From positions 1 to 32,264 of the forward strand of contig JABHZY010000008.1 of the NCBI GenBank assembly GCA_018656065.1: a stretch of DNA of 32,264 nucleotides, in the 5' to 3' direction. Under the pieces are notes generated by a model. The model did no database searches, was not told the DNA's origin, and was given only the letters and a program-made list of their open reading frames with translations. The DNA is from Candidatus Komeilibacteria bacterium. Its GTDB lineage: Bacteria; Patescibacteriota; Patescibacteriia; UBA1558; GWA2-36-10. A program made the position numbers and the translations under genes. This document shows, piece after piece, positions 17,750-25,732 of the stretch; position 1 is the first letter of the stretch; every line of letters begins with the position of its first letter.

Positions 17750-17796
17750 TTAAAATCTTTCCACCAATTTAATTTATTATTTATTAATTTATACAT
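17731..17796 (-). CDS. trpL: trp leader peptide MYKLINNKLNWWKDFKSWRCA
   Basis: ATG TAT AAA TTA ATA AAT AAT AAA TTA AAT TGG TGG AAA GAT TTT AAA AGC TGG CGT TGC GCT TAG; 3 Trp in 21 codons; directly precedes the antiterminator/terminator and trpB. Confidence 0.82.
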   Translation of the reverse strand: MYKLINNKLNWWKDFKSWRCA

Positions 17797-18037
17797 TTTT
17801 AAAATTATTCTTTTTTAATTCTTGTGAGCCTCTAGTCACCGTAGCTACCCCCATGCCTAATTGCTTAGCTATTTCATGCTGAGGAACACCTTGCTTTAAC
17901 AAACGAACCAACTCTAATCTCTTGGGTACGTGTTCCAACTCCGCTGGAGTAAAAATAGCAGTCAAAAAATTTTCCATCTCTTTGATGTCTTTTATACTTA
18001 CTAAATATTTGGCTAAATTTCTTAAATATTTATTCAT
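17789..18037 (-). CDS. trpR: Trp repressor TrpR
   Basis: FTPAELEHVPKRLELVRLLKQGVPQHEIAKQLGMGVATVTRGSQELK, closely matching the TrpR helix-turn-helix (GAGIATITRGSNSLK in E. coli). Confidence 0.88.
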   Translation of the reverse strand: MNKYLRNLAKYLVSIKDIKEMENFLTAIFTPAELEHVPKRLELVRLLKQGVPQHEIAKQLGMGVATVTRGSQELKKNNFKNV

Positions 18038-18068
18038 ATATACTATTACACTAGTATAATAGTATATA
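18037..18068. promoter_or_regulatory. Putative TrpR operator, perfect 12-bp inverted repeat
   Basis: TATATACTATTA-CACTAGTA-TAATAGTATATA; overlaps the trpR -10 and contains ACTAGT. Confidence 0.75.
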
Positions 18069-18084
18069 CTTTATACATTGTCAA
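18056..18084 (-). promoter_or_regulatory. trpR promoter TTGACA-N17-TATTAT
   Basis: Minus-strand hexamers at 18084-18079 and 18061-18056. Confidence 0.75.
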
Positions 18085-18095
18085 GGGCAGCTAAA

Positions 18096-18124
18096 TTGAC
18101 CCAAATAATAAAATAGTCTATAAT
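18096..18124 (+). promoter_or_regulatory. Promoter TTGACC-N17-TATAAT
   Basis: Plus-strand hexamers upstream of the leader hairpin and 106-aa ORF. Confidence 0.7.
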
Positions 18125-18172
18125 TGATTTTATGATAATAAATAAAAGACAAATAAACTTATTGCCTCCTAA

Positions 18173-18255
18173 GCCGCTTTATGAGTGGTAATTTGTTATT
18201 TAAATAATCTGTTTTCTTTAGATACTAAGCTACCGCTCATGAAGCGGTTTTTTTA
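18173..18255 (+). terminator. Large leader terminator hairpin (candidate attenuator or small RNA end)
   Basis: GCCGCTTTATGAGTGGTA pairs over 18 positions (3 G-U) with TACCGCTCATGAAGCGGT, then a T tract. Confidence 0.7.
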
Positions 18256-18276
18256 GTTCATTCCAAAGGAGCAGAG

Positions 18277-18597
18277 ATGAAGGAACAAACAAACACTCGC
18301 CACGTTCTCGGATTACACTCTGAGATCTGGGGAGATTTTAGTGGTCTAATCGGCTACGTAGCAAATCTCCAAGGAGATGTCACGGGATTAAATGGCCAGA
18401 TACACTGGACTTTGTCTGGTGATGTTACTAATATCACAGGAGATGTCACTAATGTCGGCGGAAATATCAGTCGCATCAGTGGAGATGTCACCAAGGTAAT
18501 TGGAGACATCGGACACCTGGCTGGTAGTATCAAAAATCTCAAAGGCCAGAGGACTAAAATCCTTCGTCCTTCAGCTATCGACCACTTTGCGCCATAA
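18277..18597 (+). CDS. Heptad-repeat, probable beta-solenoid protein
   Basis: AAAGGAG Shine-Dalgarno; GDVTNIT-GDVTNVG-GNISRIS-GDVTKVI-GDIGHLA-GSIKNLKG 7-residue repeat. Confidence 0.75.
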   Translation: MKEQTNTRHVLGLHSEIWGDFSGLIGYVANLQGDVTGLNGQIHWTLSGDVTNITGDVTNVGGNISRISGDVTKVIGDIGHLAGSIKNLKGQRTKILRPSAIDHFAP

Positions 18598-18613
18598 AGA
18601 TGCGCAGAGCCTT

Positions 18614-18655
18614 AAAGGACACCAGTTCTAACTCGGCGTCCTTTTCTTTTTGATA
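18614..18655 (+). terminator. Terminator of the heptad-repeat gene
   Basis: aaaggacacc...ggcgtcctttt followed by ctttttg. Confidence 0.65.
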
Positions 18656-21120
18656 AAATAAATCAAAGAAATTATAGCAAAACCCGCTATGATAAAAACT
18701 AAGGCCTTTTTTATATTATTTTTTCTATCGTCCATAATAACTTGGCTAGTGCTAGTACTAATCTCTGTTTCCATGTTTTTATTGGCTTCAATCTTGGCTC
18801 CCAATACTTGTTTAGAAACAGCTATGTCTCCGATGCTAAAAGGTACTAACTTAAAACCACTATCCGTATGACTTAATATCCCCGCCACTAAAATTTCATT
18901 GCCTTTTTTTATCTCTAAATCTTTAGTAGAAAATCTACTATAAATTCTTAACAAATAATCCTCTTCTATATCAGATGCTAAATAAATGTTCTTACCACTC
19001 TTCTTCACTACTATGCCCTTAACATTAACAAGGCTCCCCACACTATCTTCATCAATATCCTCTACTTCCATAATATCTGGCTCTAATAAATTAATTTCTA
19101 CATCATTTTGCCAAATATCTTGAGCTGCTTTTATTTTTATTCTGGGCAAATCGCCAAGTTTAGAAATTTTTCCTTGAATTGTTATTAATTGTCCAGCTTT
19201 TATATCCGGCCAATCTTTATAATAAAAATAAATCTCTACTAGCTCTTCAAAGTTACTCTCAGAAAAATTATAGTCTGCCAAAAATAAGCTACGATCATCT
19301 GAATTCACACTATTTATAACTACGCCCTGTACTATTATTTCTTGATTTTTATCTAAATCTTTTACTTCGGCTACTCCATAAATAATTTTTGAGTTTTCAA
19401 CTTCAACCCCTTGGTCTTGTATAGCATTTTGGACGAAAATATTTTCTATTCCTGGACTAGGCTCATTTATAGTCCACTCATTGTTTTCAGAATCCCAAGC
19501 ATAAGACTTTCCTTCGGGAATTTTTTCATAAGTAATTTCTTGGTATATATTATCCTCGTGATCAAGCAAACGCACTGAGTCACTAGAATTATTTAAAGTT
19601 ATTTTTGTATCTTTTCTATTCAATAATAAATATTTTTTAGTCAAAATTATTGTACTGGTAGAAAATTGATAGGGTTTACTTCCTCCGTCTTGATCATCTA
19701 GCTGCCAAGCATACAGATTTATATCTCTATCAGTAGCATTATAAAGTTCAATCCATTCATTATCATCACTACCTTCTGGATTAGGAATAAATTCAGAAAT
19801 TATTAAATCGTCTTCTGCTAAATCAACAATATCTATTTCTTCAATTTCTGTTTCTGGGCTATCTTCCAGAATTTCTTCTATTTGGTTAATATCAAGTGTA
19901 AATTCTGTCCAATCACTAGCGCCTTCCGTGTCTGTAACTGTTAGTCTAATAGTATAAGAGCCTAAATTTTCAAAACTATGTTTAATTTTTTCTCGGGAGC
20001 TAGTTTGATCATCACCAAACTCCCAAAGATAATCTAAATCTTCAACCTCTGGGTCATAAGAACTCTCAGCTGAAAAAGATATTTTTTGACCAAGTAAAAA
20101 ATCACTGTCCTCTACTGATATTTGAGCTATTGGGGGTTGATTAATTGATATTTGGTTGACCTGGCCTGGCGTAGGTGTTTTAGTCCAAACAAATCCATCT
20201 TCTGATCTGGCATAGGCTCGGCCCTCTGTAGCATTCTGACTATAATTTACTTCTTGGATAATACTTTGATTGTCATCCATAATAATAACCGCATCGCCAT
20301 TAGAATTATTCAAAGATATACCTGTAATATCTTTTGACAATAACAAATAATTATTAGCTAATATTTGCAAATTTAAGCCACTATCAAGATCCAAGGTAAA
20401 AATTCTAGTAGAATTATCTTTTATTTTTAAACCGTCTAAATTTAAAATCTCGGGCCCCTGATTATACAATTCAATCCACTCTTCAGTATCACTGCCGACT
20501 GGATTAGGTAAAAATTCATTAATAATCAGCTGCGACCAAGCTTGTGTATCCTCTTCAGGAGGATCGTCTTCAGCTGGCGGATCATCTACTTGACCTTCGC
20601 TGTTTATTTGTCCGGGTGTACCACCCAAATCTAGACTAACTTGCCAATTATCTGTAGAAGTGGCTAGCAAATCAGTTTTTTCCAAAGAATAACCATCACC
20701 AGCTCCCCAAGCATTATCATAACTTTCTTCTAAATCATAATTAAGCCCTTCATCAAAACTAAGAGCTATACTGGAGCTAGAATTTGGCAAACTCATTACT
20801 GTATCAAAAACATTTACAAGCAAATCTGGATAATCTAATAAAAATTGTTCTGCATCGTCTGCTAAAACAAAAAATTCTTGACTAGCTATGGTAGTTGTAC
20901 CTTGATAAAAATTAATATTGTGATTAGAACCATCAAAAAAACGCCAAGTGCTACTAACTGTAATTTCTTCTGGTCCAGAATTAAAAATTTCTACCCACTC
21001 ATGACCAGCATCACCTCCATCTACGTCATACATAATCTCTGAAATCACCAAATCTATCTCACTAGCCTGAACTTTAAAACAAAATAATAAAATAAATAAT
21101 AAAATCGCTTTTCTCCACAT
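18628..21120 (-). CDS. Secreted/anchored protein with lamin-tail and PKD domains and OB-fold-like region
   Basis: Signal peptide; three LVISEIMYD/LIINEFLPNP/LIISEFIPNP...EWIELYN lamin-tail motifs; PKD YLWEFGDDQTSS; C-terminal TM plus KKKR. Confidence 0.85.
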   Translation of the reverse strand: MWRKAILLFILLFCFKVQASEIDLVISEIMYDVDGGDAGHEWVEIFNSGPEEITVSSTWRFFDGSNHNINFYQGTTTIASQEFFVLADDAEQFLLDYPDLLVNVFDTVMSLPNSSSSIALSFDEGLNYDLEESYDNAWGAGDGYSLEKTDLLATSTDNWQVSLDLGGTPGQINSEGQVDDPPAEDDPPEEDTQAWSQLIINEFLPNPVGSDTEEWIELYNQGPEILNLDGLKIKDNSTRIFTLDLDSGLNLQILANNYLLLSKDITGISLNNSNGDAVIIMDDNQSIIQEVNYSQNATEGRAYARSEDGFVWTKTPTPGQVNQISINQPPIAQISVEDSDFLLGQKISFSAESSYDPEVEDLDYLWEFGDDQTSSREKIKHSFENLGSYTIRLTVTDTEGASDWTEFTLDINQIEEILEDSPETEIEEIDIVDLAEDDLIISEFIPNPEGSDDNEWIELYNATDRDINLYAWQLDDQDGGSKPYQFSTSTIILTKKYLLLNRKDTKITLNNSSDSVRLLDHEDNIYQEITYEKIPEGKSYAWDSENNEWTINEPSPGIENIFVQNAIQDQGVEVENSKIIYGVAEVKDLDKNQEIIVQGVVINSVNSDDRSLFLADYNFSESNFEELVEIYFYYKDWPDIKAGQLITIQGKISKLGDLPRIKIKAAQDIWQNDVEINLLEPDIMEVEDIDEDSVGSLVNVKGIVVKKSGKNIYLASDIEEDYLLRIYSRFSTKDLEIKKGNEILVAGILSHTDSGFKLVPFSIGDIAVSKQVLGAKIEANKNMETEISTSTSQVIMDDRKNNIKKALVFIIAGFAIISLIYFIKKKRTPS

Positions 21121-21190
21121 AAAATAAATTAATAATTATCTTGTCTAAGGCCTGCAGATACAGGCAAACTCCAGGCCTCAAAGAAGACAA

Positions 21191-21601
21191 CTACTCGTTG
21201 TCTTCCAATTGAATCTCTTCTACATCTACGTCCTCTTTAGCAGTTTCATCGCCTGTAACGGCTTTTTTGCTACTACCGCCTAGCATAATTAGGTCAGAAG
21301 CTACTATTTCAGTCATATAATGCTTAATTTTGTTTTTGTCTTCCCAAGAACGATTTTGTAAGCGTCCTTCTAAAAATACTTTGGAACCTTTTTTGAGATA
21401 AGTATTAATAATCTCTGCTAATTTACCCCAGGCCACTATTCTATGAAAATCAGCCCTAGTCTTCTTTTCCTTAGTAGTAGCATCACGCCAAGTATAATTA
21501 GTAGCTACTCTAAAAAGTGCTAAATTTTGCCCCGAAGGTAAGGTTTTAGCCTCAGGATCACTCGCTAAATTGCCAATTAAGCTTACTTTGTTTAAATCCA
21601 T
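21191..21601 (-). CDS. ssb: Single-stranded DNA-binding protein
   Basis: MDLNKVSLIGNLASDPEAKTLPSGQNLALFRVATN...FHRIVAWGKLAEIINTYLKKGSKVFLEGRLQNRSWED. Confidence 0.93.
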   Translation of the reverse strand: MDLNKVSLIGNLASDPEAKTLPSGQNLALFRVATNYTWRDATTKEKKTRADFHRIVAWGKLAEIINTYLKKGSKVFLEGRLQNRSWEDKNKIKHYMTEIVASDLIMLGGSSKKAVTGDETAKEDVDVEEIQLEDNE

Positions 21602-21650
21602 ATCGCTTTTCTTTCTTCTTTCACCTACTTAGGTGAAATTACTTATTATA

Positions 21651-21679
21651 TTGACAAAAAAGCCGTTTTATACTAATCT
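21651..21679 (+). promoter_or_regulatory. Promoter TTGACA-N17-TAATCT
   Basis: Plus-strand hexamers upstream of double terminator and adk. Confidence 0.55.
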
Positions 21680-21726
21680 AGAGTCTGAGACTAACCTAGT
21701 TAGCTCTCAAAATCGCTTTTCTTCGC

Positions 21727-21754
21727 AAAAGCCCCCACTTCGGTGGGGGCTTTT
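21727..21754 (+). terminator. Strong UUCG-capped terminator hairpin in adk leader
   Basis: AAAAGCCCCCAC-TTCG-GTGGGGGCTTTT. Confidence 0.8.
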
Positions 21755-21760
21755 GTATTG

Positions 21761-21792
21761 AGCCGTCTATCTCAGTACCGACGGCTTTATTT
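21761..21792 (+). terminator. Second terminator-like hairpin in adk leader
   Basis: AGCCGTC-N12-GACGGCT followed by TTATTTG. Confidence 0.65.
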
Positions 21793-21950
21793 GTCTCCTC
21801 CATCTTAGAGAAATAAAAAGAGACTGTCAAGAAAAATATTTTAAACTTGCATAAAAATCTACTTGAAACAAAATAATAAGAATGATAAAGTAATTTGAGC
21901 TTCGCTGTTATTTCCATTTGTGATTTTTCTCTAATGTAAAGGACGGATCC

Positions 21951-22610
21951 ATGAATATTGTCATCATCGGCCCGCAAGGTTGCGGCAAAGGAACTCAATC
22001 CTCTCGACTGGTAAAAACCCGCGGTCTAACCCACCTTTCCAGCAGTGACATCCTACGCCACGCTATTCAGAACAACCACAGTCAAGCTGCAGAAATTCGT
22101 CAGGCAATGGATTCCTGTCAACTGATTCCTGACTCCTTGATGTTGGAATTGGTCCAATTCCGCCTATGTGAAGAAGATGTTCAGAATGGCTGGGTCCTAG
22201 ATGGTTTTCCGCGTACCTATCCTCAAGCCGAGGGCCTGATTGACCTACTCCAGAAAATCGGGCAACAAATCGATCTAGTAATCGAAATGCAACTGAGTCG
22301 GGAGCTGTGTATAGCTCGGGCTTGCAAGCGCCTAGTCTGTTCGCAATGCAACTATACCACCAGCACTTGCCAAGCCCAGGTTGGAGATACCTGCCCGCAA
22401 TGTTCTGAATGCCAGCTCAATCACCGCAATGACGATCAGTTAGATGTCGAAGGTCGTCTAAGTGATTACCACAATAAGACCATCATGGCCATCGGTGCTC
22501 TAGGCAATCTCTATCCCCTAGTCACAGTGGATGCTGATGGCACACCCGACCAAGTCTGGACACGTATCCTTGAAGTATTAAACAAACACTCCGGATGTAT
22601 GTCTGGATAA
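21951..22610 (+). CDS. adk: Adenylate kinase with zinc-type LID
   Basis: GPQGCGKGTQSSRL P-loop; DGFPRTYPQAEGL; LID cysteines CSQCNYTTSTCQAQVGDTCPQC; AAAGGA Shine-Dalgarno. Confidence 0.9.
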   Translation: MNIVIIGPQGCGKGTQSSRLVKTRGLTHLSSSDILRHAIQNNHSQAAEIRQAMDSCQLIPDSLMLELVQFRLCEEDVQNGWVLDGFPRTYPQAEGLIDLLQKIGQQIDLVIEMQLSRELCIARACKRLVCSQCNYTTSTCQAQVGDTCPQCSECQLNHRNDDQLDVEGRLSDYHNKTIMAIGALGNLYPLVTVDADGTPDQVWTRILEVLNKHSGCMSG

Positions 22611-22626
22611 CAGAAAGAGAAAAAAT

Positions 22627-22660
22627 ACGGCTCCGCGCAACATGCAGAGCCGTTCTTATT
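22627..22660 (+). terminator. adk terminator
   Basis: cggctccgcgcaacatgcagagccg followed by ttcttattt. Confidence 0.7.
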
Positions 22661-23241
22661 TATAAATAATTTTTGAGAAATGTCTGTCTATGGATAGGAC
22701 TCAAACCAAATTCATCTAAATTCTGATAATGCTGCTTAGTTCCATAACCTTTATGTAGACAAAAATCATAATGCGGAAAAGTTTTATCTAAGGCTATCAT
22801 TAATCTATCTCTATATACTTTAGCTATTATAGAAGCAGCGGCAATTTCCTGATGTTGACTTTCGCCTTGTTTAAAAAATTCAATATGCCTTAGCTTATCT
22901 GGCGCTCCACCAACATAGTCAGCTACAATCCTAGCTCGTCCCTTAGCTTGAGCTAGTAGATCTTGGCCCAGTTCATAAAATAATAAAACATTAGCTACTT
23001 GAATACCATATTTGTCTATAAATTTATTATCTAGAGCTCGGACTGACCAAATAGTATTCTTAATAATCGGTAAAAATAAATCCTCACGCCTTTTGGGTGT
23101 GAGTTTTTTTGAATCTTTAGCCTGGGCTAAAATTTTTTTAGTTCTAAATGAAAAATTATTAAGCACAGCCGCAGCTACAATTGGCCCAGCCAATGGCCCT
23201 CTACCTGCTTCGTCTATACCTATAATAAACTTTTTAAGCAT
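22660..23241 (-). CDS. rnhB: Ribonuclease HII
   Basis: MLKKFIIGIDEAGRGPLAGPIVAAAV; AAASIIAKVYRDRLM; start trimmed from ORF-track start. Confidence 0.92.
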   Translation of the reverse strand: MLKKFIIGIDEAGRGPLAGPIVAAAVLNNFSFRTKKILAQAKDSKKLTPKRREDLFLPIIKNTIWSVRALDNKFIDKYGIQVANVLLFYELGQDLLAQAKGRARIVADYVGGAPDKLRHIEFFKQGESQHQEIAAASIIAKVYRDRLMIALDKTFPHYDFCLHKGYGTKQHYQNLDEFGLSPIHRQTFLKNYL

Positions 23242-23259
23242 AAAGATATTATATAATCT

Positions 23260-23289
23260 TTGACAGAAAAAAGAAATGCTGGCTATAAT
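23260..23289 (+). promoter_or_regulatory. Promoter TTGACA-N18-TATAAT
   Basis: Exact hexamers on plus strand. Confidence 0.65.
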
Positions 23290-23455
23290 AGACAAAGCTG
23301 TCACTCTTTCTCTATCGAGGAGCGAATGGATATGCCCTCATTGCGGTAAACATTGCAACGAAGATTGCGCTGCCTACAACGAAGGCTACGATGGCCTGGA
23401 ACGATGGCGGTGGGAAGTCGCTGAAGACGACGCTCGAACAGACAAGGGAGACTAG
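23276..23455 (+). CDS. Tiny zinc-ribbon-like protein, true start uncertain
   Basis: Open frame ...WICPHCGKHCNEDCAAYNEGYDGLERWRWEVAEDDARTDKGD*; the only in-frame ATG lies inside the promoter. Confidence 0.45.
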   Translation: MLAIIDKAVTLSLSRSEWICPHCGKHCNEDCAAYNEGYDGLERWRWEVAEDDARTDKGD

Positions 23456-23487
23456 GTCCGCATTGACCTAGCGCGTGAACAGAAAAA

Positions 23488-23520
23488 GCGGCGGACCCGA
23501 GGGTTCGCCGCTATCTTTTT
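23488..23520 (+). terminator. Terminator of the zinc-ribbon cassette
   Basis: agcggcg-gacccgagggtt-cgccgct followed by atcttttttt. Confidence 0.75.
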
Positions 23521-23536
23521 TTGTTTAATTTATTTT

Positions 23537-24766
23537 TTAACCTCTTACTTTAGAAGCCTGAGCTATTCTATCAAGCGCTACCATAAATGAAGCAGTACGA
23601 AGATCGGTTTCTTTCTCTTCAGCCATCTGCCAAATAGCCTCAAAACTTGGAATCATTCTTTCCTTGAGTTCTTTATCTACTTCTTCTTCTGTCCAGTAGT
23701 TATTAGAAATATTTTGTAACCATTCAAAGTAAGACACAGTCACTCCTCCGGCATTAGCTAATACATCAGGAATAACTATGACTTTGTTTTTATACATTAT
23801 TTCATCAGCTTCGGGAGTAGTTGGTCCATTGGCTAATTCCACAACAAACTTTGCGTTAATGTCTTTAGCATTCTCTTTAGTAATTTGATTCTCCAAAGCG
23901 GCTGGCACCAAGACATCAACTTCAAGTTCAAATAATTTTTCTTTAGTGATTTCTTCAACACCTTTAAATCCTGCCAATGATTTTGTTGCTTCTTTATGAG
24001 CTATCACTTTATCAATATCTAAACCTTTGTCATTATAAATTATTGCCCGAGAATCAGCCAAAGCGACTACCTTATAGCCAGCGTCATGCATCAACTGGGC
24101 CATAATAGATCCGGCATTACCAAATCCTTGGATAGCTACTTTAAGTTTATTTATTTTTAATCCTAATTTTTCAACAGCTTGATTCAATACATAAAATCCA
24201 CCCATAGCCGTAGCAGAACCCCTACCTAGTGACCCGCCATACTCTAATGGCTTACCAGTTACCACACCTAAAGAAGGCTTGCCTTCCAGCTTAGAAAATT
24301 CGTCGGCCATCCAAGCCATAATCTGAGGAGTAGTATAAACATCAGGAGCTGGAATATCTTTAGCAGGGCCGATTACCTCTCTAAAAGCTCTAACCCAAGC
24401 CCGAGATAATTTTTCTAGCTCTGCTTCAGATAAAGATTTAGGATCCACTATTACTCCGCCTTTACCACCACCCATTGGAATACCAACTACAGCAGATTTA
24501 ATGGCCATCCAAAAAGCCAAGGCCTTTACTTCATCAAGGTCAACTTGTGGATGAAAACGAATTCCACCTTTGTATGGTCCGCGAGCGCTATTATATTGCA
24601 CCCTATAAGCTTGAAAGACCTGTAATGACCCATCGTCCATTCGGATTGGCAGTGAAGCCATTACAACTTTTTCTGGGCTAGATAATCTAGTCAAAACATC
24701 TTTGTCTAGGTTTATAAGCTTAGCAGCTTTTTCTAACTGCCTTAAAGCATTGTCGTATGCATTCAT
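23537..24766 (-). CDS. gdhA: Glutamate dehydrogenase
   Basis: RVQYNSARGPYKGGIRFHPQVDLDEVKALAFWMAIKSAVVGIPMGGGKGGV; AIQGFGNAGSIMA. Confidence 0.94.
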   Translation of the reverse strand: MNAYDNALRQLEKAAKLINLDKDVLTRLSSPEKVVMASLPIRMDDGSLQVFQAYRVQYNSARGPYKGGIRFHPQVDLDEVKALAFWMAIKSAVVGIPMGGGKGGVIVDPKSLSEAELEKLSRAWVRAFREVIGPAKDIPAPDVYTTPQIMAWMADEFSKLEGKPSLGVVTGKPLEYGGSLGRGSATAMGGFYVLNQAVEKLGLKINKLKVAIQGFGNAGSIMAQLMHDAGYKVVALADSRAIIYNDKGLDIDKVIAHKEATKSLAGFKGVEEITKEKLFELEVDVLVPAALENQITKENAKDINAKFVVELANGPTTPEADEIMYKNKVIVIPDVLANAGGVTVSYFEWLQNISNNYWTEEEVDKELKERMIPSFEAIWQMAEEKETDLRTASFMVALDRIAQASKVRG

Positions 24767-24777
24767 ATATTTATTTA

Positions 24778-25728
24778 TTACTTCTTAGGAGTCCAATCTG
24801 GAGCAAGCGGTTTATCTCCTTGTAAGAATTTATAAGCCTGCAAGGCTGCCTTAGACCCCTCTCCAGCTGAAATAACTGCTTGTTTATAGGTAATTTCAGT
24901 AATATCCCCTGCTGCAAAAAGTCCTGGAGTTTTTGTTTCACAATCTCTAGAAATCTTAATTTCTTTACGATCAGTATATTCAACTAAATCACCTAGCCAG
25001 TCTGTTTTAGCCACATGACCAACTTCAATAAATATACCATCGGTAGTAAGCTCATGTTTTTTACCATCTTTAGTTTTATATACATAGGAACTAACCGTAG
25101 TATCTCCTTTTATCTCACTGGTAACTGCATCATAAATAATTTCTATATTTTTAGTAGCCTTAACTTGATCAATTAAAACTTGTTCTCCACGAAATGTATC
25201 CCGACGATGAATTAAATAAACTTGCTTAGCTAATTTACTGGTATATTCAGCAGCATCTAATGCTGAATTACCTCCGCCAACCACTACCACCGTCTTATCT
25301 TTGTAAAGAGGTCCGTCGCAGGTAGCACAATAACTAACTCCTCGGCCAGTAAACTCTTTTTCGCCTGGTACTTCCAAATTTCTAGGTGTTAAACCAAAGG
25401 CTAAAATCACACTCTTAGCCTTGAACTCTGAATTGTCAGTAGTTTTTAAAGTAAAAATTTTATCTTCTTTATTAATAGAGACAATTTCTTTAAAATCTAA
25501 TTTAGTGCCAGTTTTTTCAGCTTGAGTTTTAAACTTTTGAGCCAAATCTAAACCCGCTATAAGCTCAAAACCAGGATAGTTTCCAATATCATCAGTTAGG
25601 GCCATTTGGCCACCAATATCTTTGGAAACAACTAAAGTCTCCATAGCTCGCCGGCTAGTATAAATAGCAGCAGTCAGTCCAGACGGCCCAGCTCCTATTA
25701 TAACTACATCATATATTTTATCTTCCAT
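24778..25728 (-). CDS. trxB: Thioredoxin reductase
   Basis: VVIIGAGPSGLTAAIYTSRR; CATCDGPLYKDKTVVVVGGGNSALDAAEYTSK. Confidence 0.94.
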   Translation of the reverse strand: MEDKIYDVVIIGAGPSGLTAAIYTSRRAMETLVVSKDIGGQMALTDDIGNYPGFELIAGLDLAQKFKTQAEKTGTKLDFKEIVSINKEDKIFTLKTTDNSEFKAKSVILAFGLTPRNLEVPGEKEFTGRGVSYCATCDGPLYKDKTVVVVGGGNSALDAAEYTSKLAKQVYLIHRRDTFRGEQVLIDQVKATKNIEIIYDAVTSEIKGDTTVSSYVYKTKDGKKHELTTDGIFIEVGHVAKTDWLGDLVEYTDRKEIKISRDCETKTPGLFAAGDITEITYKQAVISAGEGSKAALQAYKFLQGDKPLAPDWTPKK

Positions 25729-25732
25729 TTTT

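Noticed and set aside
21696-21998. 100-aa minus ORF and its internal MEETNKAVGTEIDGSIQKPPPKWGLLRRKAILRAN peptide, with a possible minus promoter TTGACA-N17-TAAGAT
   Set aside because: It reads through two terminator hairpins and the adk start region; no domain. Kept only as a curiosity.
24771-24983. 70-aa minus ORF
   Set aside because: Out-of-frame shadow inside trxB.
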